Source of the DNA: Isoetes taiwanensis
Taxonomy: Eukaryota; Streptophyta; Lycopodiopsida; Isoetales; Isoetaceae
Direction of reading: 5' to 3'
Length of the DNA stretch: 64,000 nucleotides
Assembly (NCBI GenBank): GCA_021234155.1
Contig: JAJEKV010000102.1
Span: forward strand, 1,362,456-1,426,455
The position numbers and the translations under genes were made by a program. Shown here one piece after another: positions 10,870 through 22,297 of this stretch. The notes beneath the pieces were generated by a model, which worked only from the letters and a program-made list of their open reading frames with translations, made no database searches and had not been told where the DNA came from. Numbering within the stretch: the stretch's first letter is position 1; each line of letters begins with the position of its first letter.

Positions 10870-13240
10870 CTTTCTTTACTTTTAATCTGCAGCTTTGCTG
10901 TCGGGCATTCGCTGGAAGTTTGTAAATGTTTTTATTGCAATAAGAAATGTGCAAAGAAGCTTTTATTATTGGAATAGAGAAATATTCAAACATAGTTATA
11001 GTGCCCAAAGGTCACGGGTATTAGCATGCCCCATTAATGATGCCCGAAATCATTGTTCTGACCGGAAGCCATGGTAACACGGAGTGTTACAATGGATCAT
11101 GGTAAATGTTAAGGAAACCGAATATAACATGCAATTGGGAAAATAGGGAATAGAAGCCCAACATGCAATTGGCTAATGAACAACTTGGCATGGGTTTAAG
11201 AAACACAACATAACATTGGGCGCAAAATTGTTTGCATGATAGGCATAAATGAAGGAAAACAAAAACAGGGAATGTGCTTAGAAAACCCAACATAACATTG
11301 GGCCTTTTAGTACCAAATATTGCATACCTTATCTCCCAGCTAGGTTAGCCCCAAGGTTTTAAATGGCAAACATCTCTTAATTTTAGTGTGCTAAACCTAT
11401 GTGAGGGAATGATACTTAGTAATGCTAGGGCAATATAGGCATACATTAATTCGCTTTCATCATCTATTGGACATGAAAATATTGATCAATTGATTTTATC
11501 CCATAGGTTCCCTGCACGATTATTAATCAGCCTTAATGCATCCTGATTGTGAAGGTCAAAGTTGGTTCATATATAGGTTAATAGTTTTGCAAAAAGTTTG
11601 TCTAAGAGAACACGTATCACGGACCTTAGATTGCACAATTTGTATTGTGTTTTAAGAAGCCGATTAATGGCATAAGGTGAGTTCTCGACATGATCATTAT
11701 TTCAAAGGGCATGGTTGCAAATCATGTACATATAATTAAGACAACCATGTTAATGTTATTCATTGAAGCATCCTCTTCTTCTAATTTCTTAAGACAGTAT
11801 GCAAAGGATCAGAGGAGGCTAGCTTCAATGCTATAAAAGAGAAGATAAAACTAAAACACACGATATAACTTTCAACCAACAAATTCAAAAACGAAATGCC
11901 AGTTTATAGCCAATCACCGTGGGCTGATATACCCAGTTGGCTGATGGCATTGTAGCGTTTACAGGTGTGTCCGGCTGGGAAAGAAGATTAGGATGATAGA
12001 ATTTAGAGTTAAAGCAATTGATCTGCTGTCGAATTAGGAACATGTGCTTTCACCTGGATGAACCAGGAAAAAAAGACGCAGTAGACAAAACACAAAGTCT
12101 GTACTTACTCATATTATATTTTGCAAAAATAAGGCAGCTAATTGCTGAAGCACCCCATGCAGCAGGAGTCAAGTTATATCTCAAGGCTTTAATATTTTGA
12201 CTTGAACTTAAAACCATCAAAGCCTCAAACTGCATGCCAAATTTTGTTAATAAGATATAGAAAATGACTTAAATCCCAATAAGACTACCGCCATAGATCC
12301 AAATGATCTTACCCTAACGCAAAAATCTCCGTAAAAAAGCTCACCACAAAAACATGCAAAGATGGATTGAAGAAGCCGTAGTATTTGATTGTAAAAAGCC
12401 CGGCAAATAGGGTTGATTCCATTTCCACCAGATGCCCTCCATTTTCCCTCAAGTTTCACATAATTTAGCATTCATCCGGAAGTAGAGAAAGCTGATGAAG
12501 GACTTACGTTTTTGTGGAGAGTGAGAATGGGCTTTTCTTCTGAATGGGCCTCATCTGTAATTACTTCCTGAAAACTTGAGCACCATGGTCCGGGAGTTAT
12601 GAGCAGGGACAGAGATCGGGAGGGGCTAAAGGGCTCCATCTGCAACATTCATGCCATGGTCAAAACAAAAACAAAAACGAATTCAGAGAATCACCCACCC
12701 CATTTCTAAGAAGATATGTTGCAGAAGGAAGTCCCTCATCCCGCCCCAGAGGGATAAGGCATGCATTTCCAAACATAACATGGATTCTTACCATAATCTC
12801 TGCGAGCTGCTTTTGGAGGGCGAAGGCCCCGTTCATTATAGCGCCAAATAGCTCCAAGGTCCGCCATCATAACTTTGTTTCACGATTGAAGTCCGAGATC
12901 GATCCAAGAAGCATTACGGACCGCCAGAGTGTTAGGGTTCACTTTTGTTCTAAGCTTTTGGCCTCTGCCGTCCCAAAGCTTCCACCCACATTCACCATTG
13001 CACGCCACAGCCATAGCCACATTGAAGCCGTTCTCTGCTGCAAAACTGCCATCACTGACCGAGCCGGCCGATCCTCCCAACCCTACATTGCCTTCGCAAA
13101 AAACCACACCCGATCAAGGGCGTGATCTGGACCGTCTGGCATGTTAGATCAAATTTGGGCCCTCCGATTTAGGGCGACAAACAAAACAGACAAACACTAA
13201 AATTTTATTATAAAGGATATGTTTCATGAGTACTAGTGTA
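10870..13240. other. Mostly gene-free, with unassigned frames at 12.6-13.1 kb
   Basis: No family is recognised. On the minus strand 12857-12660 and 13107-12880 are open and could be exons of an unknown host gene ('LAEIMVRIHVMFGNACLIP'), but neither splice logic nor homology supports a call. Short direct repeats around 'AACATAACATTGGGC' occur at 11207-11300. Confidence 0.3.
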
Positions 13241-13253
13241 GTACGTCATTAGG

Positions 13254-13356
13254 TTCGCGACCGCGATGTTTTCTTGCCGTGCTTAAGTGCTACACAACGT
13301 CGCGGCCGCGATTGTGTGGAGTTCTATTTTAGCTGCTCGGCAGGATCGCGGTCGCG
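13254..13356. repeat. CG-rich palindromes 5' of copy 1
   Basis: Three related inverted repeats: 'TTCGCGACCGCGATGTT' near 13254, 'GTCGCGGCCGCGATTGTG' near 13299 and 'GATCGCGGTCGCGTTTC' near 13342. They share the GCGGCCGC-type core of the 10.6-kb cluster and differ from the cores near copies 2 and 3. Confidence 0.6.
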
Positions 13357-13427
13357 TTTCTCTACAGTAGTTTCTACCTTTTCCTTGCACCACATTATGC
13401 AGCCTACCAGGCACTCACCACAGGCTT

Positions 13428-14300
13428 TTGTTTACAGCACTTGCTCTCTTCCGAGGACCAGATGTCGAGCCAGTCCGTATTATAACCCCTTCCAATGAAA
13501 TATTGAGATTGCACGTGCTATACCAAGACATTATTAGGGTGACCGCAGAAAAGGACCTGCGGCCCGCTTCTCATGGAAAAAAAAAGCTGAGGACGCTTGA
13601 ACAAGTTGGCATAGTGGTGGCAATGTGGGAAGGCACGAAGAACAATGTGCAAGATGCTATCATATGCAAAGATTGAGGACACACAAGCATTGCGCTTCTC
13701 GAGTACATTTTGAAATGGCGCAATTATGACCCGCCTATGATGACAAACCAAAGAAAATGAACAAGCCACCATTGGAAAAACGCCCCCACGCCAAGGGTAA
13801 GGGTCCGTTGATGCCATCCTATGAATCTCTTTTGTCGTATAAAGGGAAACAGACATATTGCTCGGGTTCTCGCAGATGCGTAAATGGTTTGTCTACAGAC
13901 AAGAAGCCTCCGAGCTGTGCCTTGAAAGCAGTTCGGGACGAGAAGATGCCCTCCGTGATGGACACTAATTGGCTAAGAGCCGTGGCCAAGAAAAAGAGTG
14001 TGAAGCCTATTGCTGCTTTGGGAGAGAAATTGCTCAAGAACCACAATCCACGATAAACCCCTCCTAGATTGTTAACCCTACTCTTCCTATTGCTATGAAG
14101 GCCCCAGATAGCACTACATCTGGTGGATTTATTCCAAAAAAGTTCCCTCCTTTCAGAATTAGCCTCAGGAATCTGACACCTACTGAAGATAGCCCGCAGC
14201 CCAGCAGTTCACAAACCCCCCCCTCAGTTACGGATGCTTCCTCTAGACTAGCATTGCCATGGCACCACGCACCTGCCATTCCAGCCGAGTTGAAGTTCAA
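13428..14300 (+). pseudogene. ParB/MTase family copy 1, N-terminal part
   Basis: Frames at 13428-13676, 13757-14056 and 14095-14373 hold blocks that recur in copy 3: 'LEQVGIVVAMWEG' against 'VMQLGIIVNI', 'YDPPMMTNQRK' against 'YDPRMMESKDQ', and 'KMPSVMDTNWLR' against 'NMPALMDSSWLR'. The blocks fall in different frames, so the copy carries several frameshifts. The function of this N-terminal region is unknown. Ser/Pro-rich sequence follows, probably a linker. Confidence 0.5.
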
Positions 14301-14309
14301 TCCCAAGAG

Positions 14310-14965
14310 GAACGCAAGATGGCAAGAGCAAACCACTTTAAGCTTGAACAGTTCAAAAGGTTCTACCCCTTAGGGGTTAATTGGTTTACAAAGATTTCTA
14401 TTTTTGATTGTGAACCCGCACCAGCAAACTTGACATTACGAACGCGGTCAAATGACCATGTTCAAACTCTGGTTAAAAGCTTCAAGACATACCCGACAGA
14501 GGTCCTCACCCCTGCCGACGCCGTTCGCTTGACCCTATTACCGTGTAACTAATTCTTTATCTTTTGGACACTCGTTATGTAGATTTGACCTCGACGGTTG
14601 TCTATCTTTTCGTGAAGAGGGTGGCATGGAGCAATCCAAGATTTGAAGGGCAAGAAATTTTATATTATTTCTCGCAACCACGATTTTAGCGCCGCACAAC
14701 TCCTTTGTTCTATTGCCGGCGAATTCGAAAGCAAAGAACGAGAATTTGCCAAAGTATATGCTAGAAGACGATCGAGGGTGCTCAACGGAAATCTTACGCA
14801 TAAGGAATATATAGAGTTGAGTATTCAATGCAACGGCGTAATTGCAAACACCGTGGTACGAGAGCCAATCGATTGAAAACCGCAATAACTTCGTCCATCA
14901 AAGACAAGGCTTATGGTTGCCCTCCACAAGGACCTATAGGGACAGCTAAAACTTCAGCTTGGAAG
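14310..14965 (+). pseudogene. ParB-like domain, copy 1
   Basis: Within 14259-14552 the sequence 'FKRFYPLGVNWFTKISIFD' leads to 'NLTLRTRSNDHVQTLVKSF' and 'EVLTPADAVRL'. After a frameshift, 14643-14876 gives 'KFYIISRNHDFSAAQLL'. The plan is an NxR-like block, a helix before Pro-rich 'l.P..v', then a strand and 'GxH...A...L', which is the ParB/Srx N-terminal fold. The copies at 20032 and 54996 align throughout. The usual Gly-Gln/Asn-His here reads R-N-H. A splice-donor-like GT at 14966 follows, at the same relative position as in copies 2 and 3. Confidence 0.5.
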
Positions 14966-15299
14966 GTATTTATTTGTTTTCTACTCGCCAAGTTCAAGGC
15001 CGCATCTTGATGACCTTGAAATTGCTTCCTCGCAGGATTTCCATGAAATTGCAACGACCACCTTGAAAGTGCAGGAGCTTAAGGATGAAAAATAATTCAT
15101 TTTATGGATGAAAAGGTTTTCAAGAAGTTAATGGAAGTTGCCGGTCTGGGGTGAGTCAGAACTCGATGATTTACCATGGTGAGTTTCCTGACAAGCCATC
15201 CAAAGACTTCTTTAACAAGACCTCGGCTCCGGTTGCTACGAGGTATGTCGAATGCGTAGGTGTCACAAATTCGATCGATGAGATTATAGAAGGCAAGAC

Positions 15300-16700
15300 G
15301 ATTTAAAGGTGCAAATGTTTATAGCGGAGATTTGATTGCAAACAACGGGCAACCGACATCAGAACCCTCACTTTTATGAGGCGAGAAATTTTTCTTATGC
15401 CACAAATTCTTTGCAAAAAGGATTTCGATAGCCGGGAGGAATTGCTTCCGTGCTTTTCCCCGATTTGACTGAAACAGAATAATCGATATATCGATAATCG
15501 ATACGTCTGCAATGCGGAAGGCTAATTATAACAAGGATCATACACTAGGTAACCTACCTGTAGCCTTTCTGGAGCCAATCAGGAATATTCTAAAGCCAGA
15601 AGAGGCTAGAAAAAGAAAGGAAAAGAAAAATATTGTCATAGCAGTGACAAAGGATGGCATCCCTACTTCCTCCCAAGTGTCAGAGAATGCGACATTGATA
15701 TTTATTGACATCCGAGGGATGAACAAGGTATGGGATTGCAAGAAATACACGTATCTATTTACAAGGATAGCTACCATGACGATTGCCAAAGTTTATCACT
15801 TGGTTATTATCATGCGCTCAGTGAATTTGCCAAATTGCTTGTACAGTCAGAAGCAAATTCAGGGCGGTGGCTACCTATCTTTAGGTTCCTATGAAGAAAT
15901 GGGATGGGAGAGCAAACAAAGGGTGAAAGAACATCAAGATTTTATTAGTCATATGTGCATTAACAGAGTGATGTTCGTAACACCCGTGGCAACCAGAGTT
16001 GAGCTTCACCTATCTCCACACGCAAGGCTCCTAAGTCAACACCATTGCCTCCAATGCCGCTAATGTAATGAGGATGCCGACGAAGATAAAAAAAGAAATA
16101 TCGACTCTTTTTACAGGCAAACCAAGATTCAAATGGGCGCAATGGAAGGAGATCTTGTATTGAAATGCCACCTGAAAACCTCCTATGCCTACCATATTGT
16201 TGAACAGTTGGTGCCGACCGATGGTCGTTGGTTCGATTTCTTTTACTGGACTGACTTCTCGTGTTGCTTTTATGCAAGGCAAAAAGAGCGTGGCTTTCAA
16301 AGTTCGTAAAGTGTGCCGCTTCCCCGAGGATCGCTCTTTTGAAATGCTTGATAAAATGGCCAATCCAAGTGCCGATGGGTTTGAGGAAGAGCCGAAAGCA
16401 GAGGGTTGAGCCCCGATCCAGCTCAACCCGACATCGCGATCACCCAAAACACAGATCTATCAAAGTTGGATTCCATTTTGAAAACCTCGATGCTAAGTCC
16501 TACTAAGAGAGAATGCAAGAAACAAAGCGCTTTGCTTGAAGAGACGGAAAAAGGTATAGAAGCCCTAGAGCCCACTTTTCAAAAATTGAGTGCACTTAAT
16601 GAGAAGCTTGATGGGTACATGCCTTTCTTTGACAGCGAACATCGGTTTGAATACGGGCGAGAACACATGGAAGCGTACCAAGAAAGACATGGAGATTGAC
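15300..16700 (+). pseudogene. Beta-class N6/N4 DNA methyltransferase-like part, copy 1
   Basis: The 183-aa frame 15512-16063 contains 'ATLIFIDIRGMNKVWD', followed by a 'TIAKVYHLVIIM' strand. It aligns with 'CLDAAKITPIWD' in copy 3 at the place where motif IV (DPPY) is expected. After shifts, 'VLKCHLKTSYAYHIVEQL' and 'FDFFYWTDFSCCFYARQ' (about 16160-16280) align with the motif-I region of copy 3. Motif IV before motif I is the beta-class order. Neither the DPPY residues nor the FxGxG glycines survive, so this copy could not be a methyltransferase. The 16406-16699 frame is a charged, coiled-coil-like tail. Confidence 0.5.
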
Positions 16701-17509
16701 CAAGATGAGGTTCTTGGGTCACAGGAGCATCAGGTACACAAAGAAGAAGCGTAAGTTCTCATCCACGCAAGCAGTAATGCTACCGCATCGGAGCTACTAC
16801 AAAACGAACTTATAGGGCGGGAGCAAAGGTAATGGACAAGTGAAGAATGGGAGCCCCGATTCACATCTCGGCAGCCAAGACGCAAAGGCCATGGGTGTTG
16901 TAGTTCCGTAGATCACAAAGTTATTCGTGAGATGGACACAACACAAGCTATGGAATTGGGTAGAGAGCATGTCAATCGCATGGCCAATGAAATGGGTGTG
17001 ATAATTGATCAAGTATCCAAACACAATCGTAATAATTATCTCCTTCAATCAAGAATTATGTTGTATATTACTTCCTTCAATGGAAATTTTTGTTTCGGGA
17101 ACTTTGGTTTTGTCTTTACCCATATCTTTTACCATATGTTTAATGCTAAAAATAATCGCGACCACGATCCTCCTCAGAGTAAATTATATGGCTTTAAATA
17201 CTTGAATTTTGTGTGATATCCTTGCTCCTCGGTACCTTCTTTTAACACAATGCTCTCATATGGTTTTAATAAAAGGCACATTATTTTGTCTCCTTTCAGC
17301 TTTTTGAACTTAACATCGCTCTTAAGGCTTCTTGCGAGAAGTTTTAACACTCCCTCCTACTACGTTATACTCATCAGAACCTTTGCATTAGCAGTAAAAA
17401 CTATATTTCCGAATAAGACCGAAGCCTTTGCAGAATTTGTGCAAAAAAACGCCAACTTTTACTCAATTGGTAGTAGTTTTTGCACTATATGGCTACCCGC
17501 TAACCTATT

Positions 17510-17809
17510 TCATGCTAAACGAGAATTCCAAATTTCTCTAATTAATGAATTCATGCTTAGTTCCTTCAGCTCAGCCTCTGTATCTTGGCATATAGCCCGA
17601 ATACCGTCTGCACGACTTGGTTTATCCTTAATCATTCCTTCCCATTTTTGTAAATCTTTATTCATCTTCTCGGTCTGGAACTCAAGTTGCTGAACCTTCA
17701 TTTGTAGCACCTGCAGGCTTTGATCACAAGTTTGCCACCTTGCCTTACACTGAATCACTTCTGATCTTGTAGAGTTGATCCATTCTCCCAAAGTCCCGCT
17801 TGAATTCAA
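17510..17809 (-). CDS. Unknown 99-aa coiled-coil ORF
   Basis: An intact minus frame of 99 aa, rich in Glu, Lys, Gln and Leu with heptad-like spacing ('LQVLQMKVQQLEFQTEKM'), strongly suggests a coiled coil. No family is recognised. It may be a genuine short protein, or an exon of the sequence between copies 1 and 2. Confidence 0.35.
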   Translation of the reverse strand: MNSSGTLGEWINSTRSEVIQCKARWQTCDQSLQVLQMKVQQLEFQTEKMNKDLQKWEGMIKDKPSRADGIRAICQDTEAELKELSMNSLIREIWNSRLA

Positions 17810-17859
17810 CCGAAAAGTAATCCAAGGTTAGTACCACATGACACAACAGCACCACTTTT

Positions 17860-18400
17860 ACACACCACAAATTCCATCATGACAAACTTTGCACCACAAA
17901 TGGCGCCATATTCACCACATATGGTGTGGCATGTGGCACCAAACCGGTGCCACATGCCACACCACATATGGCACCACAATGCACCCAAGGCACCACATAT
18001 GGCAATCCATTACCGCACCACAAATGGCATCAAAGACACCACATGTGGTGCAAAATGTGGATCCATAGTGGTGCCACATTAGACACCACATGTGGCACCA
18101 CAATGCACGTAAGGCACCACATCCGCGGGCATCCACCACCCCATATGTGGCAGATAGCGTGGTGCAATATTTAGCGCAGCTAGCTTGGCACCACATATGG
18201 CGCATAATCCACCATTCACAAGTATCACCATATCTAACATCACATATGACACTAAGTATAGAAACATATGGAAGCCAATTTACTATTCAGATAAGGTACC
18301 ATGTTTGGTACTATATGTGACACTACATATGCTACAAACTACATTATTAACATATAATTGGCACCATATGACTGTCCCAAACACATTTGGAGCTACATAC
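17860..18400. repeat. CACCACATATGG-type degenerate repeat field
   Basis: The word CACCACAT(A/G)TGG and its reverse complement recur many times at irregular spacing, giving multiple small inverted repeats and long false frames on both strands (for example 17912-18205 minus). Related 'CACCACATG' words fill the duplication at 1.08-1.4 kb. Confidence 0.7.
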
Positions 18401-19187
18401 TACTATGAACTGAAATTATCCACCACAACTCGAAACTAGCAGCACAAATTTCCTACACATAACTTACAACACACCCAAATGAAGAAGTAAGTGGTGTACC
18501 TGATTGTTCAAGCTTGCTAGACCTTGCTGGAAAATAACAGTTCCAATACTAAATTGCATCATATGGTGGTTCCAGAGAAGAGGGCTGAAAAGTACCTATT
18601 TTTTCAGTTATTTTCCCGAGATTCTTCTTACAAACTTGAGGAGGCTTGAATTGTGGCCTAGTCATTTCAAGAGAGGAAGCATCATCTGTGGCATGTTGCT
18701 CTGCTTCCTCACTATTTGAAATGCTTGCATGCTTCCTCTTACATTGGGACGGAGAGGCTTCGCCCTTTTTCTCTTAATCAAGGCTTTAAACTCAACCAGT
18801 TTATTTCTTTTCCTTTTGTGTGAAGGTAATACGCAATGCCCATAGTCCAGGAGGCCATGCCTCCCCGTGCACACTTCCCCGCCTGTGATTTTTTATAAAG
18901 GCACATATATTCATTATACCTCTCCTTGCTCGATTCTTCAACCCGCATGATGAAACAAAACAATATTCTAAACAACAGAGAATCATGGACATCCCCGATC
19001 TAGAATGCAACCCACCCGTAGTGGATTTTCCTAATACTTTCGGTCCCCAAACGCACTCGATTTCTTCTTGTGTGGCGAATGCTTTTCTTTGCCCTCACAT
19101 TTCCTTGTAGGTGTATCCCGTGGGTATTCAAGTCCGGTAGATGATCGTGAGCCATTTCGCGGATCGATCTTCTTGCCGTAAATCAGA

Positions 19188-19310
19188 AAATGGTCTTGCC
19201 GGATTAAGGAGCGCGATCGAGTTTTTGAGGGAAAATGAAAATTCGTAATCGTAAATGGTCTTGCCGGATTAAGGGAGCGTGATCAGAGTTTTTGAGGGAA
19301 AATGATCGTG
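19188..19310. repeat. 65-bp tandem duplication
   Basis: TGGTCTTGCCGGATTAAGG starts at 19191 and again at 19256, and the remainder through 'GTTTTTGAGGGAAAATGA' is duplicated. Confidence 0.8.
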
Positions 19311-19443
19311 TACATTGCTGAATAAGCCTGAATAAGACTGAAAGGACAAAATTTTGAATAAGTAATCATGTGTATTTTTGAAAAAATAACTGCCTCTCCC
19401 ACTACAAATTCAGTAGTTCCCACCACACTTAGCACCCAAAAAT

Positions 19444-19980
19444 GTGGTGCTAAAATGCACGTTTTTGTTCCACTACAACATGCTTTCACCCGTTAGCGTT
19501 ATAGACCTACAGCATGTGTTGACGTTAGAAGATACATCTGGAATAATAAAGGCTCAGGTAGAACCTCTCTGTCCAGAAGAAGATCTTATAGAAGGGTCAG
19601 AATGGTATGTCGAGATCTTCAAGACTAGTGGGAAGACAAATCTTATTTTCATGTCTAGGGTAAAAGAGACTGATCAAATGAAGAAGCAGGGAATTGTTAT
19701 CACATGCGAAGAACAGGACGATTCATATTATCCAGTGTTAGTTGAAGTGGGGCAAAGAAATAAGTAGAGCCTAAAGTAATCGGTGCAGTTCTAGTTGTTT
19801 TAAAGAGACTGCCCTAAGATCATACGACATTGCTGACACCCTGTTCAAATTTGGTTGGATAGTTGGTGAGTCCTTGACGCCTACAAGAATATGCGAAGGG
19901 CTTTCAACTGTACGACGAGCCATCAGCACGAGGCCCTCAGGCATCGTCTACATGTAGGTATTGAAGGATAAGGAAGATGC
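19444..19980 (+). pseudogene. ParB/MTase family copy 2, N-terminal part
   Basis: The 107-aa frame 19444-19767 ('VIDLQHVLTLEDTSG', 'WYVEIFKTSGKTN') is open and precedes the ParB-like domain at the place occupied by the N-terminal frames of copies 1 and 3. Similarity to those is weak. The stretch up to 20030 is broken. Confidence 0.4.
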
Positions 19981-20031
19981 AAGTTCTAGAGGCAAGGACA
20001 CTACAGAAGTCACGATGACAAGGCAAGGCAG

Positions 20032-20460
20032 TTGGAGGCGATGAGCAAGCTCAAAAAATATGCTGACAAGTATCCACTGGGCCTTAGATTCACCCATCTC
20101 GTCCACGTCGATAGGTTTTTTAGGATCCCTAAAGCTATTTATGTCAACAGAAGATATGACAAGCAGCATTCCTTGGAGATAGTCAACAGCATGATCGAAA
20201 ATCCAGGGCCGGTTCCAATGCCGCCAGATGTAGTGCCTTACGATACGAAGATGAGGAATATACTCATGTGAAACAAGCTGGATGACTTCATCAACAACCA
20301 AGGCATCAATTTCATGATAATGGATGGCCAGCACTCAATTGAGGCTCAGAAGGTTCTGATTTGGAAGGCACTAGAAATCAACCGTTTCTATTGTGTCAGA
20401 TTCGGGTCGAAACCGCCGGCTTTACGAGCGGCTCAACAACTCCTGTCGAGCTAGCCGAAA
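20032..20460 (+). pseudogene. ParB-like domain, copy 2
   Basis: Frame 20032-20271 gives 'KLKKYADKYPLGLRFTHLV', then a 'YDKQHSLEIVNSMIENPG' helix and 'PVPMPPDVV'. After one stop the frame continues 'GINFMIMDGQHSIEAQKVL' at about 20300-20360. The D-G-Q-H...A...L block is the clearest trace of a ParB/Srx (DGQHR-like) fold in the three copies. A donor-like GGTAAC follows at 20506-20511, and the palindrome array starts immediately after it, as if it filled an intron. Confidence 0.55.
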
Positions 20461-20539
20461 TCAGTGCACTTCTTAACAACATGAAAAAAATGTTTCTGTA
20501 CAAAAGGTAACTCTTTCTTCCCTCGTTTTTTATTTTTGT

Positions 20540-21030
20540 ATTTGTGGCGCGATTTGCCTATTCAGAAACTTGATACGTTTAACTGAGTAGTAGAATCAGT
20601 TAACCGGTTTCTGGTTAGTCAAATCACGTCTGGCGCAATTTTTTCCCATTTTCAAATCGCGCCAGGCGCGATTTCCATATTAAAAAACGAGAGTGCTTCA
20701 ACCAGTGAAAGCAGTCTCTTTTCAAAGTAGGCAAATCGCGCCAAGTCATTCTATTCTGAAATCGCGCCAAGCGCGATTTGGATATTCAGAAATAGGAGTG
20801 CTTCAACCAAAGAAAAGCGATCTCTTTTCGAATACACAAATCAAACGCTGGCACGCGATTTTCCTTCTTTAAAATCGAGATCGCTTCAACCAAAGGTAAG
20901 CAGTCTTTTTTCAGAGTAGGCAAATCGCTCCTAGCGCGATTTCCCTTCTATTCTGAAATCGCGCCAGGCGCGATTTGCGTATTCTGAAAAGAGACTGCTT
21001 TCATCGCAAATCGCGCTTGGCGCGATTTGT
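20540..21030. repeat. Array of about 9 palindromes, half site AAATCGCGCC
   Basis: Perfect 21-bp palindromes (AAATCGCGCC, central A, then its reverse complement) lie at 20654-20674 and 20956-20976. Near-perfect copies are at 20759-20779, 20922-20942 and 21008-21028, and weaker ones at 20544, 20620-20641, 20733 and 20838. Spacers also repeat ('AAAGCAGTCTCTTTTC', 'GTGCTTCAACCA'). Isolated copies lie at 23095-23115, 23169-23189 and 24778-24798, all near copy 2 of the ParB/MTase family. I found this motif nowhere else in the window. Confidence 0.85.
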
Positions 21031-21104
21031 TGTTAATCTAGAACTAAAAAATTGCAGTTCCTATATAGAGCAATTGCGACACGCTCGTAACCAATAGATA
21101 GAAT

Positions 21105-21700
21105 ATGGAAACCAATACCGACCAGACAGGGTCAGTCCAAAAGCGCTGAATTCAAATTGCTAGAAAGGACACTTTGTCAGACTGTAATACATGGCAAGAG
21201 TAAGAGCACCAGGTCGAAGAAAAAAAAAGGAGATGAAATGGGAGATGCTTCCGAAGCCCCTATTGTACCCAAGGATGCCTGCAAAATAATTTTTGCTTCT
21301 GACTAGGTCTGGGAAAAATGGAATGAATTCTGGGATGCCTATGTGGAGAAGAAGTTGTCTGATTTACAAGGCAGATTTCCTCCTGTCGACACATCAATAT
21401 TCGATCTCCATGTCACAGAGATGAGAAATGCCCAAGGATTAGATGATGAAGAACTGATCTCGGTTCTAGATAGGTGCATCAGAAAGGAAGTCCTTTACAA
21501 GAAAAGTTCTGCAGCGAAGAAAAGGTATCATTTGAAGACGCCTGCGACCAACTGAAAAATATTCGAGTGCTCAAGAAGGCAGTTGGAGAGGAATTATAAA
21601 GGCTTACAGGGGAGTGGTCATTGTCGGAGCTAGGAATAATGCAAAAATACAATGTCTCCAATGATGATCTGAAGAAGTATGTTTTTTAGTTGAAAGACAT
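21105..21700 (+). pseudogene. ParB/MTase family copy 2, middle region
   Basis: After the array, an ATG at 21105 and frames through 21555 include 'VWEKWNEFWDAYVEKKL'. It aligns with 'MWNKWKKGEL' of copy 3 (55.6 kb). Helical and charged, of unknown role, between the ParB-like and methyltransferase-like domains. Stops occur near 21146 and 21305. Confidence 0.4.
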
Positions 21701-21716
21701 TGTCAAACAATAGAAA

Positions 21717-22121
21717 TTGAAAAACGTTGCAAACCTACGTGGGCTTCACACGAAAGTGGCATCCGACTTGAAAAGAAAAGTCGCATTGGTGAAGCAGACC
21801 CCCGAAGAAGAATCCACATTCTTTTACCAAGTGTCCACTGGTTTTAAGTGTGTAATGCCAGATGTGGGTAAAGGACCGCACGATATCACACTCTTCGTGC
21901 TTGATAGCCGAGGCACCAGATGGTCGCTTGATGACTATAACACCTTCTATAATACATACGGTGGTTTTACGACAGAAATGCGTTACACCATCGTCACAAT
22001 TTGCCCCTCTGACATGTCCTATGCATATGCTCTATCTACTGCAAAGGATTTAGAATACGTTAAAGTGATACGACAAGCAATCCTTATAGATGAAAACAGG
22101 GACAGTGAGTTTAGAACATGA
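21717..22121 (+). CDS. MTase-like motif-IV region, copy 2 (134 aa)
   Basis: An open frame with 'FKCVMPDVGKGPHDITLFVLD' and a later 'MRYTIVTICPSDMSYAYAL' strand. It aligns with the 'MICLDAAKITPIWD ... YWVICFAKPEH' stretch of copy 3, which is where beta-class methyltransferases carry DPPY and the following strand. Here DPPY reads 'PDVG'. The fold may be retained while the catalytic residues are gone. It is part of the copy 2 pseudogene rather than a separate gene; the next frame starts at 22298. Confidence 0.45.
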   Translation: MKNVANLRGLHTKVASDLKRKVALVKQTPEEESTFFYQVSTGFKCVMPDVGKGPHDITLFVLDSRGTRWSLDDYNTFYNTYGGFTTEMRYTIVTICPSDMSYAYALSTAKDLEYVKVIRQAILIDENRDSEFRT

Positions 22122-22297
22122 AGTGAAATCTCTCATGTGCTAATCATTATGATAGCCATGATGGATGGTAAGAAATATGAAAGGCTTAAGGGAAAACCAG
22201 AAGCAAAAAACTTGCGTGGCAGTGCTATCAGCTCGATGAACCCCTCCTGCGAAACGTCTTCTATCTTGAGAAAACTATTGAAGATAAGGGGAAGGGT

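Noticed and set aside
17806-18320. Overlapping frames on both strands
   Set aside because: By-products of the CACCACATATGG repeat field; no protein family and no codon bias.
20540-21030. CRISPR-like array
   Set aside because: The repeats are palindromes with repeated, not unique, spacers at irregular spacing, in a plant nuclear genome.
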